Positions 53,515-61,833 of a stretch of DNA of 64,000 bases are shown here, piece by piece. Under the pieces are notes generated by a model. It did no database searches. It was not told the origin of the DNA and worked only from the letters and a program-made list of their open reading frames with translations. The DNA comes from Bacillota bacterium (GTDB lineage Bacteria; Bacillota; Clostridia; Christensenellales; QAND01), in the NCBI GenBank assembly GCA_003150225.1, contig QAND01000031.1:1-64000 (forward strand), written 5' to 3'. The position numbers were made by a program, and so were the translations under genes. Each line of letters begins with the position of its first letter. The stretch's first letter is position 1.

Positions 53515-54096
53515 ATGAATATCGAACGGGTTTTTGAGATTTTCCGGGAGACAGGTGTGATGCTGGACGGCCACTTCCTGTTTACCAGCGGCCGGCATGG
53601 GGATAAATATATGCAGTGCGCCCAGCTATTCCGGTTTCCCCAATACACCGATGAGATTCTAGAGGATCTTGCAAAGCGGTTTGAAGGGGAGCAGATTGAT
53701 CTTGTGATCGGGCCCGCCGTTGGCGCTGTTCAGATGTCCTTTGCCATGGCCAGGATTCTGGGGTGCGAGAACATCTTTGCCGAGCGTGAAAACGGAGTGA
53801 TGACCCTGCGCCGTGGATTCCACATTGAGCCGGGCCAGAAGGTGCTGGTGGTGGAGGATGTAGTGACCACCGGCGGCAGCGTTCAGGAGGTCTTGGAGCT
53901 GGTCCACAAGGCTGGCGGAGATGTGGTAGGGGTCTGCGTGGTGGTGGATCGTACCAACGGCCAGATTGATCTTGGGGAGCGCCTAGAGAGCGTGGTTTCC
54001 CTGGATCTGAAGTCCTATGCTCCCGATGAGTGCCCTCTTTGCAAGGAGGGGATCCCCTTGGTAAAGCCGGGCAGCCGCAATTTGCCCATCAAATAG
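53515..54096 (+). CDS. pyrE: Orotate phosphoribosyltransferase
   Basis: A 193-residue enzyme adding PRPP to orotate. PRPP motif VVEDVVTTGGSVQE, and FTSGRHGDKYMQCAQLFR near the start. Last gene of the operon; 17 nt after pyrD. C-terminal CPLCKEGIPLVKPGSR resembles other clostridial PyrE and carries a CxxC. Confidence 0.94.
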   Translation: MNIERVFEIFRETGVMLDGHFLFTSGRHGDKYMQCAQLFRFPQYTDEILEDLAKRFEGEQIDLVIGPAVGAVQMSFAMARILGCENIFAERENGVMTLRRGFHIEPGQKVLVVEDVVTTGGSVQEVLELVHKAGGDVVGVCVVVDRTNGQIDLGERLESVVSLDLKSYAPDECPLCKEGIPLVKPGSRNLPIK

Positions 54097-54114
54097 TAGG
54101 CCACCATTAGCCCG

Positions 54115-54144
54115 AATTGGCCGGATTTGGCCGGAAAGAGCCGG
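54115..54144 (+). repeat. Short tandem repeat after pyrE
   Basis: Three imperfect 10-nt units ending in GGCCGG or AGCCGG (AATTGGCCGG, ATTTGGCCGG, AAAGAGCCGG). No known role. Confidence 0.6.
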
Positions 54145-54172
54145 TTTGGGGCTGCAAAAAAGGCAATCAATG

Positions 54173-54206
54173 AAAAAAGCAGGGCGGACATCGCCCTGTT
54201 TTTTGT
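54173..54206 (+). terminator. Terminator of the pyr operon
   Basis: CAGGGCG-GACAT-CGCCCTG followed by TTTTTTG, preceded by an A-run. Confidence 0.85.
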
Positions 54207-54212
54207 TTCTTA

Positions 54213-54245
54213 ATTGTAAACCTAATTATAATATATATTGACAAT
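54213..54245. promoter_or_regulatory. BirA-like operator upstream of bioY
   Basis: ATTGTAAACC (54213-54222) and TATTGACAAT (54236-54245) match as an inverted repeat at 7 of 10 positions, 13 nt apart; the first is identical to a BirA half-site. The second overlaps the bioY -35, so BirA would block initiation. Moderate evidence only. Confidence 0.45.
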
Positions 54246-54266
54246 TCTATCAAAGGCCGGTATTCT
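54238..54266 (+). promoter_or_regulatory. Promoter of bioY
   Basis: TTGACA (54238-54243), 17 nt, TATTCT (54261-54266), 27 nt ahead of the start. Confidence 0.65.
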
Positions 54267-54292
54267 AAGAAAAACCGGGAAGGGGAATCAAC

Positions 54293-54847
54293 ATGCGACA
54301 TGAAACCATCCGTAGTCTGGTCCTCTGCGGTCTCTTCGCCGCCCTCTGCTGCGTCGGCGGCTGGATCACCCTGCCGCTGCCCCAGTTATCCATCACCTTG
54401 CAGACCCTCTTTACCACCCTGAGCGGCCTTGCACTTGGAGGGAAGAGAGGAGCCGCGTCGGTAGCGGCGTACGTGGCGCTGGGCCTTGCGGGTTTGCCGG
54501 TGTTTTCCGGAGGAGGGGGAGGCGTGGCCTATGTCATGAGACCTTCCTTTGGCTATTTGCTTGGAATGATCCTAGGGGCCTATGTGGCAGGCAGCCTCTA
54601 TTCTCGCTGGCGGCTTCGTCCCTGGGGCCCGGCCGCGGCCAGTGGATTGGGATTCCTAGCGGTTTATCTACCGGGCCTGCCATACTTCTGGCTGATGAGC
54701 CGGGCTGTGGGCATACCCATGACGGCGGACGCCGCTCTGATGACGGGATGCCTCCTTACATTGCCGGGCGATATTGTGAAATGGGCGCTCTGTCTGGTGG
54801 CGGAACGGGGGCTGCGGCGGATTCTAGAAAACGAAAGGACGGCATAG
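54293..54847 (+). CDS. bioY: Biotin transporter BioY
   Basis: A 184-residue S-component for biotin uptake of the ECF type. Six hydrophobic segments and the motifs PLPQLSITLQTLF, GGVAYVMRPSFGYLLGM and LPGDIVKWAL are typical. It can work alone or with a shared EcfAAT module, none of which is next to it. Nearby biotin-synthesis genes are absent, so the cell probably depends on uptake. Terminator overlaps the stop. Confidence 0.92.
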   Translation: MRHETIRSLVLCGLFAALCCVGGWITLPLPQLSITLQTLFTTLSGLALGGKRGAASVAAYVALGLAGLPVFSGGGGGVAYVMRPSFGYLLGMILGAYVAGSLYSRWRLRPWGPAAASGLGFLAVYLPGLPYFWLMSRAVGIPMTADAALMTGCLLTLPGDIVKWALCLVAERGLRRILENERTA

Positions 54848-54860
54848 CGCCGTCCTTTTT
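54834..54860 (+). terminator. Terminator of bioY
   Basis: AAAGGACGGC pairs with GCCGTCCTTT; the stop codon of bioY lies in the loop; TTTTT follows. Confidence 0.85.
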
Positions 54861-54875
54861 GCTGTGTTGTGGATG

Positions 54876-56624
54876 CTATTCCTGTCGATCCGCTAAAAGG
54901 GATTTCACCAGCTTTTCATCGGGGGTGATGAAATAGGTCTTTTGTTGGGTAAAGATCACATAGCCCGGCTTGCTGCCCGCCGGCTTGCGAACGTTTTTGA
55001 TGGCGGTTACGTCCACCGGCACGTTGCTGGAATTCCGCCCCCTGCTGTAGTAGGCGGCGATGTTGAGGGCCGCCACCATGGTATCGCTGGGGAGAGGCGC
55101 CCGATGGCGAACCACCACATGGCTTCCCGGCATTCCCTGGACGTGAAGCCAGATGTCGGTGCTCCGGGCGATACGCGTGGTCAGAAGATCGTTCTGGCGG
55201 TTGTTGCGTCCCACCAGGATTTCGATCCCATCGGGGGAGCGAAAGCGTACCGGCTGGGACTGCTGCTGTTTTTCCCCTTTCTTGCTGCCGGGGGATTGGC
55301 GGAGATAGCCTGCCTCCCGCAGCTCCTCCCGAATCTCTCCCAGCTCAGTGGAGGTACCCGCGGTGTCGATGGAAAGCAGCACCGACTGGAGATACGCCAC
55401 CTGGGGCTCGATCTCCCCCTTCTGGGCTTGGGCCGCCTTGGCGGCGGCCTTCTTCCGGGCGGAACGCTTAAAGTACCGCTGGGCGTTCTCCTGGGGGGTC
55501 TGAGTAGGGTCCAGTTTCAATGCTCGATCCTCCCCCGTCAGGTAATCGTTTACCACCCATCGATCCGCTCCCCGGGGAATCTCGTGCAGATAGGCCAGAA
55601 TCAATTCCCCAAGGTGCTGCTCCTCCTCTTGGTTTTGGGAGGAGAGCAGAACATCGTTTTGGATGGATAGGCGTTTATAGAGCCGGTCCAGATGGTCGGA
55701 TACCGAAGCGGTGAGCGCGGCTTTGGAGGAAACAAGCTGCTTTTGGGCCAAGCATTGGGTATAATAGGCGTCATAGGCCTGGCTTAAGGTGGGATAGGGA
55801 AGAAAACCGTAGTCTGGCACCGGCTGGGGAAATACCGCCAGCCATTCCTCCCCGTGAGTTAGGATGCCAGGTTCCAGTTGGCTCTCCCGAAGACGGGAGA
55901 AGAAGGCTGTGCAAGCGGCAGAAAGGGCGCCGGCATCCCCGGGGGAAAGGGGAAGGGAGGCATCGGGCGACAGGCCGGCCAGCTGGCAAAGCATCCGGGC
56001 GGTGTGTGGGGATACCCCTAGGCAGCCGGCGGTTAAGGCTGCTGCGGCCCGCTGGCCCCATTGGGAATGCGCTGCCAGGTAGGCGGAGAAGTCCAGGGTG
56101 AGGGGAGAGTCCTTCTCCTGAGAGGGCGGGGGCAGGTAATCGTCCCCCGGGAGCACCGTCCGTACCCGGGACATATCGGCGTAGACCCGTTTTGCGGCGT
56201 CGATGACCGTTCCCTTCTCGTCCACCAGGATGAGATTGCTGTGCTTGCCCATCACCTCTAAAATCAGACGATATGGGCAGAGGTCTCCCAGCTCGTTGGC
56301 GGAAAGCACCTCAAGCGTGACCACCCGGTCCAGGGTGTCCATGGCGATGGAGGTGATCCGTCCTTTGGCCAGATGCTTGCGGAGCAGCATCAAAAAGGGC
56401 GGAGGCGTTTGCTCCCGGTTTTCCGCTCCTTTTTCGGTGAGATGAAGCCGGGCGGATTCGGGATCGGCGGAAAGCAGCAGCCGATGATTTTTGTTGTTGG
56501 CCCGAACCACCAGGGTATACTCGTATTTGCCGGAGCGGGAGATGCGTTCGATCCGGCCGTTGTCCAGGGTCTTCATCAGCTCCTGGGTCATGGCGTAGAG
56601 AGCTACGCCGTCCATATGGGTCAT
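54876..56624 (-). CDS. rqcH: Ribosome quality control protein RqcH (NFACT)
   Basis: A 582-residue NFACT protein that binds split 50S ribosomes with stuck peptidyl-tRNA and adds alanine tails for degradation. NFACT-N/HhH parts (about 1-300), coiled coil (about 325-430) and NFACT-R (about 450-560: WLHVQGMPGSHVVVRH). Earlier papers call the family fibronectin-binding. ATG 56624 has GGAGG 7 nt upstream; the longer frame lacks one. Diverges from rph. Confidence 0.9.
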   Translation of the reverse strand: MTHMDGVALYAMTQELMKTLDNGRIERISRSGKYEYTLVVRANNKNHRLLLSADPESARLHLTEKGAENREQTPPPFLMLLRKHLAKGRITSIAMDTLDRVVTLEVLSANELGDLCPYRLILEVMGKHSNLILVDEKGTVIDAAKRVYADMSRVRTVLPGDDYLPPPSQEKDSPLTLDFSAYLAAHSQWGQRAAAALTAGCLGVSPHTARMLCQLAGLSPDASLPLSPGDAGALSAACTAFFSRLRESQLEPGILTHGEEWLAVFPQPVPDYGFLPYPTLSQAYDAYYTQCLAQKQLVSSKAALTASVSDHLDRLYKRLSIQNDVLLSSQNQEEEQHLGELILAYLHEIPRGADRWVVNDYLTGEDRALKLDPTQTPQENAQRYFKRSARKKAAAKAAQAQKGEIEPQVAYLQSVLLSIDTAGTSTELGEIREELREAGYLRQSPGSKKGEKQQQSQPVRFRSPDGIEILVGRNNRQNDLLTTRIARSTDIWLHVQGMPGSHVVVRHRAPLPSDTMVAALNIAAYYSRGRNSSNVPVDVTAIKNVRKPAGSKPGYVIFTQQKTYFITPDEKLVKSLLADRQE

Positions 56625-56646
56625 AGGATTCCTCCAAAGAAAAGCA

Positions 56647-56674
56647 TTGCCTTGTATTCCACATGGATTATAAT
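56647..56674 (+). promoter_or_regulatory. Promoter of rph
   Basis: TTGCCT (56647-56652), 16 nt, TATAAT (56669-56674). It shares the -10 core with the opposite rqcH promoter. Confidence 0.6.
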
Positions 56675-56695
56675 ATAAGAACCACAAAAAAACAA
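56667..56695 (-). promoter_or_regulatory. Promoter of rqcH
   Basis: Minus strand TTGTTT (56690-56695), 17 nt, TATAAT (56667-56672), face to face with the rph promoter over the same ATTATAAT. Confidence 0.55.
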
Positions 56696-56707
56696 AAGAA
56701 TGGGAGA

Positions 56708-57421
56708 ATGCTCGTGGAAGCCTTACAGATGCGTCCAATCGCCTTTACCATGGATTACCTGAAAAACGCCCACGCCAGCTGCCTGGCGTCCTTTGGGAAT
56801 ACCCGGGTTCTGGTGTCCGCCATGGCGGAAGAGGGAGTCCCGGAGTTTCGGATGGGAAAGGGCGGATGGATCACGGCGGAATACGCCATGCTGCCCGCTT
56901 CCACCCCTCGGCGCAAGCAGCGGGATGGCCTGCGCAAGGACGGACGGGGCGTGGAGATCTCCCGGCTCATCGGCCGGAGCCTTCGGAGTGGATTTGACCT
57001 TTCCGCTTTGGGGGAGTATACCATCCGGGTGGACTGCGACGTTTTGGACGCCGACGGCGGCACCCGCACCGCAGCCATATCGGGGGCCTATTGCGCCGTG
57101 TATGATCTTTTGCGGAAGCTTCATGAGGCGGACAAGCTGCCTCTGCCGCCCAACGACCGGAACATTGGAGCCGTCAGCGTTGGGATGGTGCAAGGCGGTT
57201 ATGTTTTGGATCTCTGCTACGCGGAGGACAGCAACGCTGAGGTGGACCTTAACGTGGTTATGACCCGGGATGGGGGGATTGTGGAGGTTCAGGGGACAGG
57301 GGAGCAGCATCCCTTTACCTTTGTGCAGATGACCGAGATGCTAGCCCTTGCTAAGGGCGGCATCTTTGAGATTTTTGAAGCCCAGGACCGCGCGCTGGGC
57401 AAAGTGGGGGGAGCAAAATGA
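56708..57421 (+). CDS. rph: Ribonuclease PH
   Basis: About 237 residues: a phosphate-dependent 3'-5' exonuclease trimming tRNA ends. RPIAFTMDYLKNAHAS, FGNTRVLVSAMAEEGVPEF, RRKQRDGLRKDGRGVEISRLIGRSLR, TIRVDCDVLDADGGTRTAAI and VVMTRDGGIVEVQGTGEQHPF are clear. The N-terminal RxDGR motif of the family is not present in the first codons. The start could be ATG 56708 or GTG 56714 (GGGAG at 56702-56706 fits the latter). Followed by rdgB with a 4-nt overlap. Confidence 0.88.
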   Translation: MLVEALQMRPIAFTMDYLKNAHASCLASFGNTRVLVSAMAEEGVPEFRMGKGGWITAEYAMLPASTPRRKQRDGLRKDGRGVEISRLIGRSLRSGFDLSALGEYTIRVDCDVLDADGGTRTAAISGAYCAVYDLLRKLHEADKLPLPPNDRNIGAVSVGMVQGGYVLDLCYAEDSNAEVDLNVVMTRDGGIVEVQGTGEQHPFTFVQMTEMLALAKGGIFEIFEAQDRALGKVGGAK

Positions 57422-58002
57422 GAAAAATATTCATAGCCAGCAACAATCAGGGCAAAATAAGGGAGATCAAAGCCATACTGGGTGATTTTTACGATGAGTT
57501 CTACACCCCACGGGATATGGATCATCCCTTTGAAGTGGTGGAGGATGGGGATACCTTCGAGGCCAACGCCGTCAAAAAGGCGGTGGCGGGCCGCATGTCT
57601 TTTGGCATGGACGCCCTCGCCGATGACTCCGGCCTCTGCGTGGACGCCCTGGACGGGGCGCCTGGGGTGTATTCCGCCCGGTATTCCGAGGAGGGTACCG
57701 ATGAAGCGAACAACAAAAAACTACTGGAAGCTCTTGAACGCGTACCTGTCGACCAACGTCAGGCTCGGTTTGTTTCGGCAGTGGCTCTCGCGCAAAAGGG
57801 AGGACGATTGATCGTGGTACGGGGAGAGTCCCCCGGCGTCATCCTGACGGAGCCCCGGGGAGCGGGCGGTTTTGGGTACGATCCTCTTTTCTATGATGAA
57901 ACCTACCGGCAGACCTATGGCGAAATGGACGAGGAGACCAAAAACGCCATTAGCCACCGGAGCCGCGCGCTTCTAGCTCTGCGCGAGGAGCTGATGAAAT
58001 AA
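57418..58002 (+). CDS. rdgB: XTP/dITP pyrophosphatase
   Basis: A 194-residue Ham1-type nucleotide cleaner, hydrolysing XTP, ITP and dITP to monophosphates. IASNNQGKIREIKAIL, LADDSGLCVDALDGAPGVYSARY and SHRSRAL are family motifs. Partners with rph in many Clostridia and Bacilli. A 1-nt stop-start overlap joins it to the next gene. Confidence 0.95.
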   Translation: MRKIFIASNNQGKIREIKAILGDFYDEFYTPRDMDHPFEVVEDGDTFEANAVKKAVAGRMSFGMDALADDSGLCVDALDGAPGVYSARYSEEGTDEANNKKLLEALERVPVDQRQARFVSAVALAQKGGRLIVVRGESPGVILTEPRGAGGFGYDPLFYDETYRQTYGEMDEETKNAISHRSRALLALREELMK

Positions 58003-58502
58003 TGGGAGCTACCTACGGGGTTGTCCTGGTTTCCGATAGCCACGGAGATGAAAAAGCCCTGCAAAAGCTGTTATCCCGCATCGCCGAGATGGAGCGCCGG
58101 CCTGACGCTATCTTTCACATGGGGGATTTTGTTACCGATGGCCGTTATTTGGAGGAGGAAAGCGGCATCCCCGTCGTTTCTGTCCGGGGGAACTGCGATC
58201 TTTGGGCTGCCGAAGAACCGGAGGACCGGCTTTTGAACATCAACGGATGCCGCGTGTTTTTAACCCATGGACATCGCTATCGGGTGAAGGCCGGGTACCT
58301 TCAGCTGACCCTGGCGGCCCAGGAGCGGGAAGCGCGGGTCTGCTGTTTTGGCCATACCCATCGCGCGGATTGCTTTGTTGACGGCGGCTGTCTGTTTTTG
58401 AATCCCGGCAGCCTTTTATCCCCCCGGCAGGGGAATCCCGGCTATCTTTTGCTGATGGTGGACCGGGAGGGAAACCCATCCGCGGATTTTTATGAGATAT
58501 AG
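58002..58502 (+). CDS. YfcE/MJ0936 family metallophosphoesterase
   Basis: A 166-residue calcineurin-like phosphodiesterase. VLVSDSHGDEKAL, FHMGDFV, VRGNCDL, LTHGHRYRV and CFGHTHRA supply the metal ligands. The usual rph-rdgB-yfcE order is preserved. Natural substrate unknown. Confidence 0.92.
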   Translation: MGATYGVVLVSDSHGDEKALQKLLSRIAEMERRPDAIFHMGDFVTDGRYLEEESGIPVVSVRGNCDLWAAEEPEDRLLNINGCRVFLTHGHRYRVKAGYLQLTLAAQEREARVCCFGHTHRADCFVDGGCLFLNPGSLLSPRQGNPGYLLLMVDREGNPSADFYEI

Positions 58503-58515
58503 CCCATAAATTTCA

Positions 58516-58544
58516 TTGACAGGTTACCGGGTTTGTTTTATACT
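58516..58544 (+). promoter_or_regulatory. Promoter of tRNA cluster
   Basis: TTGACA (58516-58521), 17 nt, TATACT (58539-58544), 17 nt ahead of tRNA-Arg. Confidence 0.85.
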
Positions 58545-58560
58545 AACGTGCGTAGCTTGT

Positions 58561-58636
<76 letters not shown>

Positions 58637-58646
58637 ATTTGCACAT

Positions 58647-58724
58647 GGTGGGTATAGCTCAGCTGGTTAGAGTGCCAGGTTGTGGCCCTGGAGGTCGTGG
58701 GTTCGAACCCCACTACTCACCCCA
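58647..58724 (+). tRNA. tRNA-His (GTG)
   Basis: Acceptor GTGGGTA pairs with TACTCAC; the extra G at position -1 typical of tRNA-His is at 58647; CCA encoded. Loop TTGTGGC gives GTG. Confidence 0.95.
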
Positions 58725-58813
58725 TTTTTTCTTTGGCAGACAAGCTTCCAAGATGTGCCGCTGGTGGCGGGTATCTCTTGAAACCCCAGGCCGCTAGAAT
58801 CCTTCCCTCACCG

Positions 58814-58888
58814 TGGGGTGTAGCCAAGCGGTAAGGCACGGGACTTTGACTCCCGCATGCGTTGGTTCGAATCCAGCCACCCCAGCCA
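58814..58888 (+). tRNA. tRNA-Gln (TTG)
   Basis: TGGGGTG pairs with CACCCCA; CCA encoded; loop CTTTGAC gives TTG, reading CAA. The 89-nt gap from tRNA-His has no gene. Confidence 0.94.
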
Positions 58889-58891
58889 TGG

Positions 58892-58967
58892 GATCCATTA
58901 GCTCAGTTGGTAGAGCACCTGACTTTTAATCAGGGTGTCCGGGGTTCGAGTCCCCGATGGATCACCA
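58892..58967 (+). tRNA. tRNA-Lys (TTT)
   Basis: GATCCAT pairs with ATGGATC; discriminator A; CCA encoded. Loop CTTTTAA gives TTT. Only 3 nt after tRNA-Gln. Confidence 0.95.
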
Positions 58968-58987
58968 GCGGCAACTTGCCGCTCCCA

Positions 58988-59026
58988 ATTCGCAAACCGC
59001 TTTTTTGCGGTTTGCGAATTTTTTTC
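58988..59026 (+). terminator. Terminator of tRNA cluster
   Basis: AATTCGCAAACCGC pairs with GCGGTTTGCGAATT around TTTTTT, then a T-run. Outer 12 nt of both arms are the same as in the tRNA-Glu terminator at 8968-9005. Confidence 0.9.
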
Positions 59027-59157
59027 GGTGGGAAGGACGGCATTCCGTGAAAAGGGCTGCCAGAGGGATTGGATTTACAATGGGGCTTTTCTTTTTCATA
59101 ATGTATGATAAAATAAAGTGATATTTTTGCCAAATGAGTTGGGAGATTTTCAATCGG

Positions 59158-60252
59158 ATGAAATGCCCGCAATGTAAGCAAAAAGTGCCCAAAGACGTGG
59201 ATCGGTGTCCCGGATGCGGTGCTGAAATAGTGAAAAAGTCCCATTTACGGAAGTTTATCGTTTTGGGCGTTGTGCTGGCGCTGTTGGTGGCCGGCGTTAT
59301 TTTGATCACCTCTTTGGACAATCCTGTGGACGCCTGTATGGATGCTTTTTTAAACAATCGCTTTGAAGAGGCTACGGCCATCTATCAGCGGGATATTGAG
59401 AAGAGCAGCCGGCGGGTAAACGAAATTACGCCGTTGATCCAGCAGCGCCTGGAGGAACTTGTTTCCGCCTATCGCACGGATGAAACCAGGTATGAGGAGA
59501 TCAAAACCATTTTGTCTGACATGCAGGGATTTCCACTGTTGAATGATCAGATTCAGCAGGCCCTTTATTTTGTGGAGTCTCTCCACAGCTCTCGCGCAGC
59601 TTATACCGAGGCGCAGACCCTGTATGGGGAAGGATATTATGCTTTAGCGATTCTGGAACTGCAGAAGATGATTCCCGAGGACGAGAATTATCAGCAGGCC
59701 CAGAAGGATGTTGCTGACTACCAGGAGAAGCAAAACCAGTATGAGGCGGAAGCTGCCGCCGCGGCGGAGCAGCAGCTGGCTGCCGTTACGGACGCGTTGA
59801 TCGTGACTCCTGATGAGGAGAGCGCGGGGCCGGTTCTGCGGATCGTTTGCAAAAATCAGGATCCTGAACGGACCATCCAGGCTGTGACGTTTGCATATAC
59901 TTTGACCGACGAGAAGGACGCCAATATGAAGTTCGTGGATGGGGTGGGCCCGGTCTATTTCAACAGCCGGGAATGTGTGCTGGAACCGGAAGATTCCTGC
60001 GGCGATGATATGGATATTCCGCTGAACAAGGATGTAACGGGCGCATATCCCCTAAAGGCCAAGGGATGCGTGGTTAAGGCGACGTTTTCGGATGGAACCG
60101 TCTGGGAGAACCCCTATTACAGCTATTGGCTTAAGGATTCTCTAACCCGGGAAGAATATAAGAGTTATCAGGAAAGCCAGCAGAAGGATCACGGCGACGG
60201 CGGCGCCACTGGCACGCCTGCGCCCACCCCTTCTCCCAGTCCCGCGCCTTAA
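59158..60252 (+). CDS. Zinc-ribbon membrane protein
   Basis: A 364-residue protein: N-terminal zinc ribbon (CPQCKQKV, CPGCGAEI; two CxxC), one membrane helix (about 33-53), a helical tetratricopeptide-like part (about 58-190, AIYQRDIEKSS, ALAILELQKM), an Ala/Glu/Gln coiled stretch, a beta-rich DUF5780-like domain (about 210-330), and a Pro/Thr tail. ATG 59158 is used (GGGAG upstream) and puts CxxC at residues 3-6. The layout is common in Firmicutes membrane proteins of unknown role. Single gene upstream of tRNA-Leu. Confidence 0.75.
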   Translation: MKCPQCKQKVPKDVDRCPGCGAEIVKKSHLRKFIVLGVVLALLVAGVILITSLDNPVDACMDAFLNNRFEEATAIYQRDIEKSSRRVNEITPLIQQRLEELVSAYRTDETRYEEIKTILSDMQGFPLLNDQIQQALYFVESLHSSRAAYTEAQTLYGEGYYALAILELQKMIPEDENYQQAQKDVADYQEKQNQYEAEAAAAAEQQLAAVTDALIVTPDEESAGPVLRIVCKNQDPERTIQAVTFAYTLTDEKDANMKFVDGVGPVYFNSRECVLEPEDSCGDDMDIPLNKDVTGAYPLKAKGCVVKATFSDGTVWENPYYSYWLKDSLTREEYKSYQESQQKDHGDGGATGTPAPTPSPSPAP

Positions 60253-60292
60253 TAAAATCGGGCGCGAAGCGGGATGCTTGCTATCATAATGC

Positions 60293-60379
60293 GCCGCTGT
60301 GGTGGAATCGGCAGACACAAGGGACTTAAAATCCCTCGGGGGCGACCCCGTATCGGTTCAAGTCCGATCAGCGGCACCA
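60293..60379 (+). tRNA. tRNA-Leu (TAA)
   Basis: GCCGCTG pairs with CAGCGGC; A discriminator; CCA encoded; long variable arm typical of class II. Loop CTTAAAA gives TAA, reading TTA. Confidence 0.95.
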
Positions 60380-60380
60380 G

Positions 60381-60393
60381 CAGGCTGAGCCTG
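60381..60393 (+). repeat. CAGGCTGAGCCTG, first copy
   Basis: A 13-nt imperfect palindrome, repeated exactly at 60475-60487. The two copies flank the tRNA-Leu terminator. Confidence 0.6.
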
Positions 60394-60398
60394 CACTC

Positions 60399-60436
60399 AA
60401 TATCGCGAATCATCTTTGGATGGTTCGCGATATTTT
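60399..60436 (+). terminator. Terminator of tRNA-Leu
   Basis: AATATCGCGAA pairs with TTCGCGATATT; TTTTTG follows. Confidence 0.85.
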
Positions 60437-60474
60437 TGTATTCAAATCCAAGTTTGTTGTTATGAGATTCGTAC

Positions 60475-60487
60475 CAGGCTGAGCCTG
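60475..60487 (+). repeat. CAGGCTGAGCCTG, second copy
   Basis: Exact copy of 60381-60393; here it is also the 5' arm of a larger hairpin. Confidence 0.6.
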
Positions 60488-60721
60488 GACGCAATTTGCG
60501 CTCAAGGTTCAGCTATTTGTCTGTTCCTTGCGTTTAGTGGAGGTGTCTTTTTCGTCAACGCTTCTCAGAGGCAAGTTGCTGCGCCCGATATGGCAATTCC
60601 TCAAAGTGGAGTGCCATATTTTGATGTCTGCGCGAAAGGGCGGGCGTCTTTTTGCATAGCATCGCTAGGTGGAACCTGTGTCCGCTTTTGGGGCGCGCCT
60701 TGCTTTGTTAAGCTAAGCGGA
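60478..60721. other. Non-coding stretch with several hairpins
   Basis: No supported gene between tRNA-Leu and 60844. Three stem-loops stand out: GCTGAGCCT with AGGTTCAGC plus an inner CGCAA/TTGCG (60478-60513), ATATGGCA with TGCCATAT (60588-60619, followed by TTTT), and TCCGCTT with AAGCGGA (60681-60721). It may be a structured RNA or worn repeat sequence. Confidence 0.4.
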
Positions 60722-60843
60722 ACATGCTTTGCGTGCCTGGTGATAATGGGAATCGCCCTCCTATTTGACTGTGTGGGAAGGGGCTGTTATGATGAGATTC
60801 TCTGTAAAGTGGATGTGGAAACGAAAAAGGAGGAAGGCGGAGG

Positions 60844-61368
60844 ATGCGGATTGCGATAATCGGGTATAGCGGAAGCGGAAAGTCCACCTTGGCCGCTTTT
60901 CTGGGCAATCGTTTTGGCATCCCGGTACTCTATCTGGATACGGTTCAGTTTGAGGCCAACTGGAAGGAGCGAAATCGGGAAGAGGGCGTTGCTATGGCTG
61001 CGCGCTTTATGGAGCAACCGGAATGGGTGATCGATGGAAACTACCGTCAGTTCCTGCAGGAGGAGCGGCTGGCACAGGCGGATTGGATCATCTTCCTTCG
61101 ATTTTCCCGCTGGAGCTGTTTTCGGCGGGCCTGGTCCCGGTATTGCCGGTACCGCAACACCACCCGGGAAAGTATGGCGCCTGGTTGTCAGGAGAAGTTT
61201 GACCTTGCCTTTGCTTGGTGGATCCTGTATCGGGGGCGGGATAGGGCTGCCCGGGCCCATTATGACGAGATTCTGGAACGATATGGCGAAAAGACCGTGG
61301 TGTTAAAAAATCAGGGGGAGCTGGATGCGTTTATGCGAGCCCCCTTTGACAGGGGGGACCCCCTTTGA
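60844..61368 (+). CDS. P-loop AAA-type kinase-like protein (FlaR-related)
   Basis: A 174-residue nucleotide-binding protein: Walker A GYSGSGKST (7-15), LYLDTVQFEANWKER, WVIDGNYRQFL and DWIIFLRFSRW with many Arg. This is the family annotated as DNA topology modulation protein FlaR; the real activity is a small-molecule or nucleotide kinase-like one and is not known. AAAGGAGGAAGGCGGAGG precedes ATG 60844. Overlaps the frame of the next gene. Confidence 0.8.
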   Translation: MRIAIIGYSGSGKSTLAAFLGNRFGIPVLYLDTVQFEANWKERNREEGVAMAARFMEQPEWVIDGNYRQFLQEERLAQADWIIFLRFSRWSCFRRAWSRYCRYRNTTRESMAPGCQEKFDLAFAWWILYRGRDRAARAHYDEILERYGEKTVVLKNQGELDAFMRAPFDRGDPL

Positions 61369-61381
61369 GATCAATAAGGTG

Positions 61382-61741
61382 ATGGTAGCAAAACGGAAAG
61401 TACAAGGATCCAGGCTATTTTATCGGCATTTGGGCTATTTTGCCGTTCTTGCGCTGGCTTTTTATCTATTGAAGGTTATGGGAATCGGTTGTCCGTTCCG
61501 GCGCGTTCTGGGGATTCCTTGTCCCGCCTGCGGTATGACCCGATCCCTTGGAGCGTTGCTGCGGCTGGACTTTGCCGCGTCCTTTGCGTATCATCCGCTG
61601 ACCCTTCCATTGCTAGCCGTCCTTTGGCTGGGGTTTCATCAAGGGCTGTTTCCGCGTTATCAGCGGGCTATCCACTGGGGAATGGGATTTGTGGCGGCCC
61701 TGATGATCCTCGTCTACATTCTGCGGCTGCTCCAGCTATAA
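61382..61741 (+). CDS. DUF2752 membrane protein
   Basis: A 119-residue protein with three hydrophobic helices. The DUF2752 signature is present: CPFRRVLGIPCPACGMTRSL, with a CxxC in the cytoplasmic loop. ATG 61382 is chosen; ATG 61325, inside the previous gene, has GGGGGAG 4 nt upstream and would add 19 residues that do not resemble the family. Function unknown. Confidence 0.8.
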   Translation: MVAKRKVQGSRLFYRHLGYFAVLALAFYLLKVMGIGCPFRRVLGIPCPACGMTRSLGALLRLDFAASFAYHPLTLPLLAVLWLGFHQGLFPRYQRAIHWGMGFVAALMILVYILRLLQL

Positions 61742-61833
61742 CTTTATGAATACTTAATGGTTGCTAGACAGCGCTTATGTTATGCTATTAACGGCGATAG
61801 GAAACGCCGAAGCTGGAGGAGGGAGTTCTGTCC

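Noticed and set aside
60416..60859. 147-codon plus-strand frame after tRNA-Leu
   Set aside because: Begins in the tRNA terminator, no ribosome site, composition unlike neighbouring proteins, and lies over hairpins.
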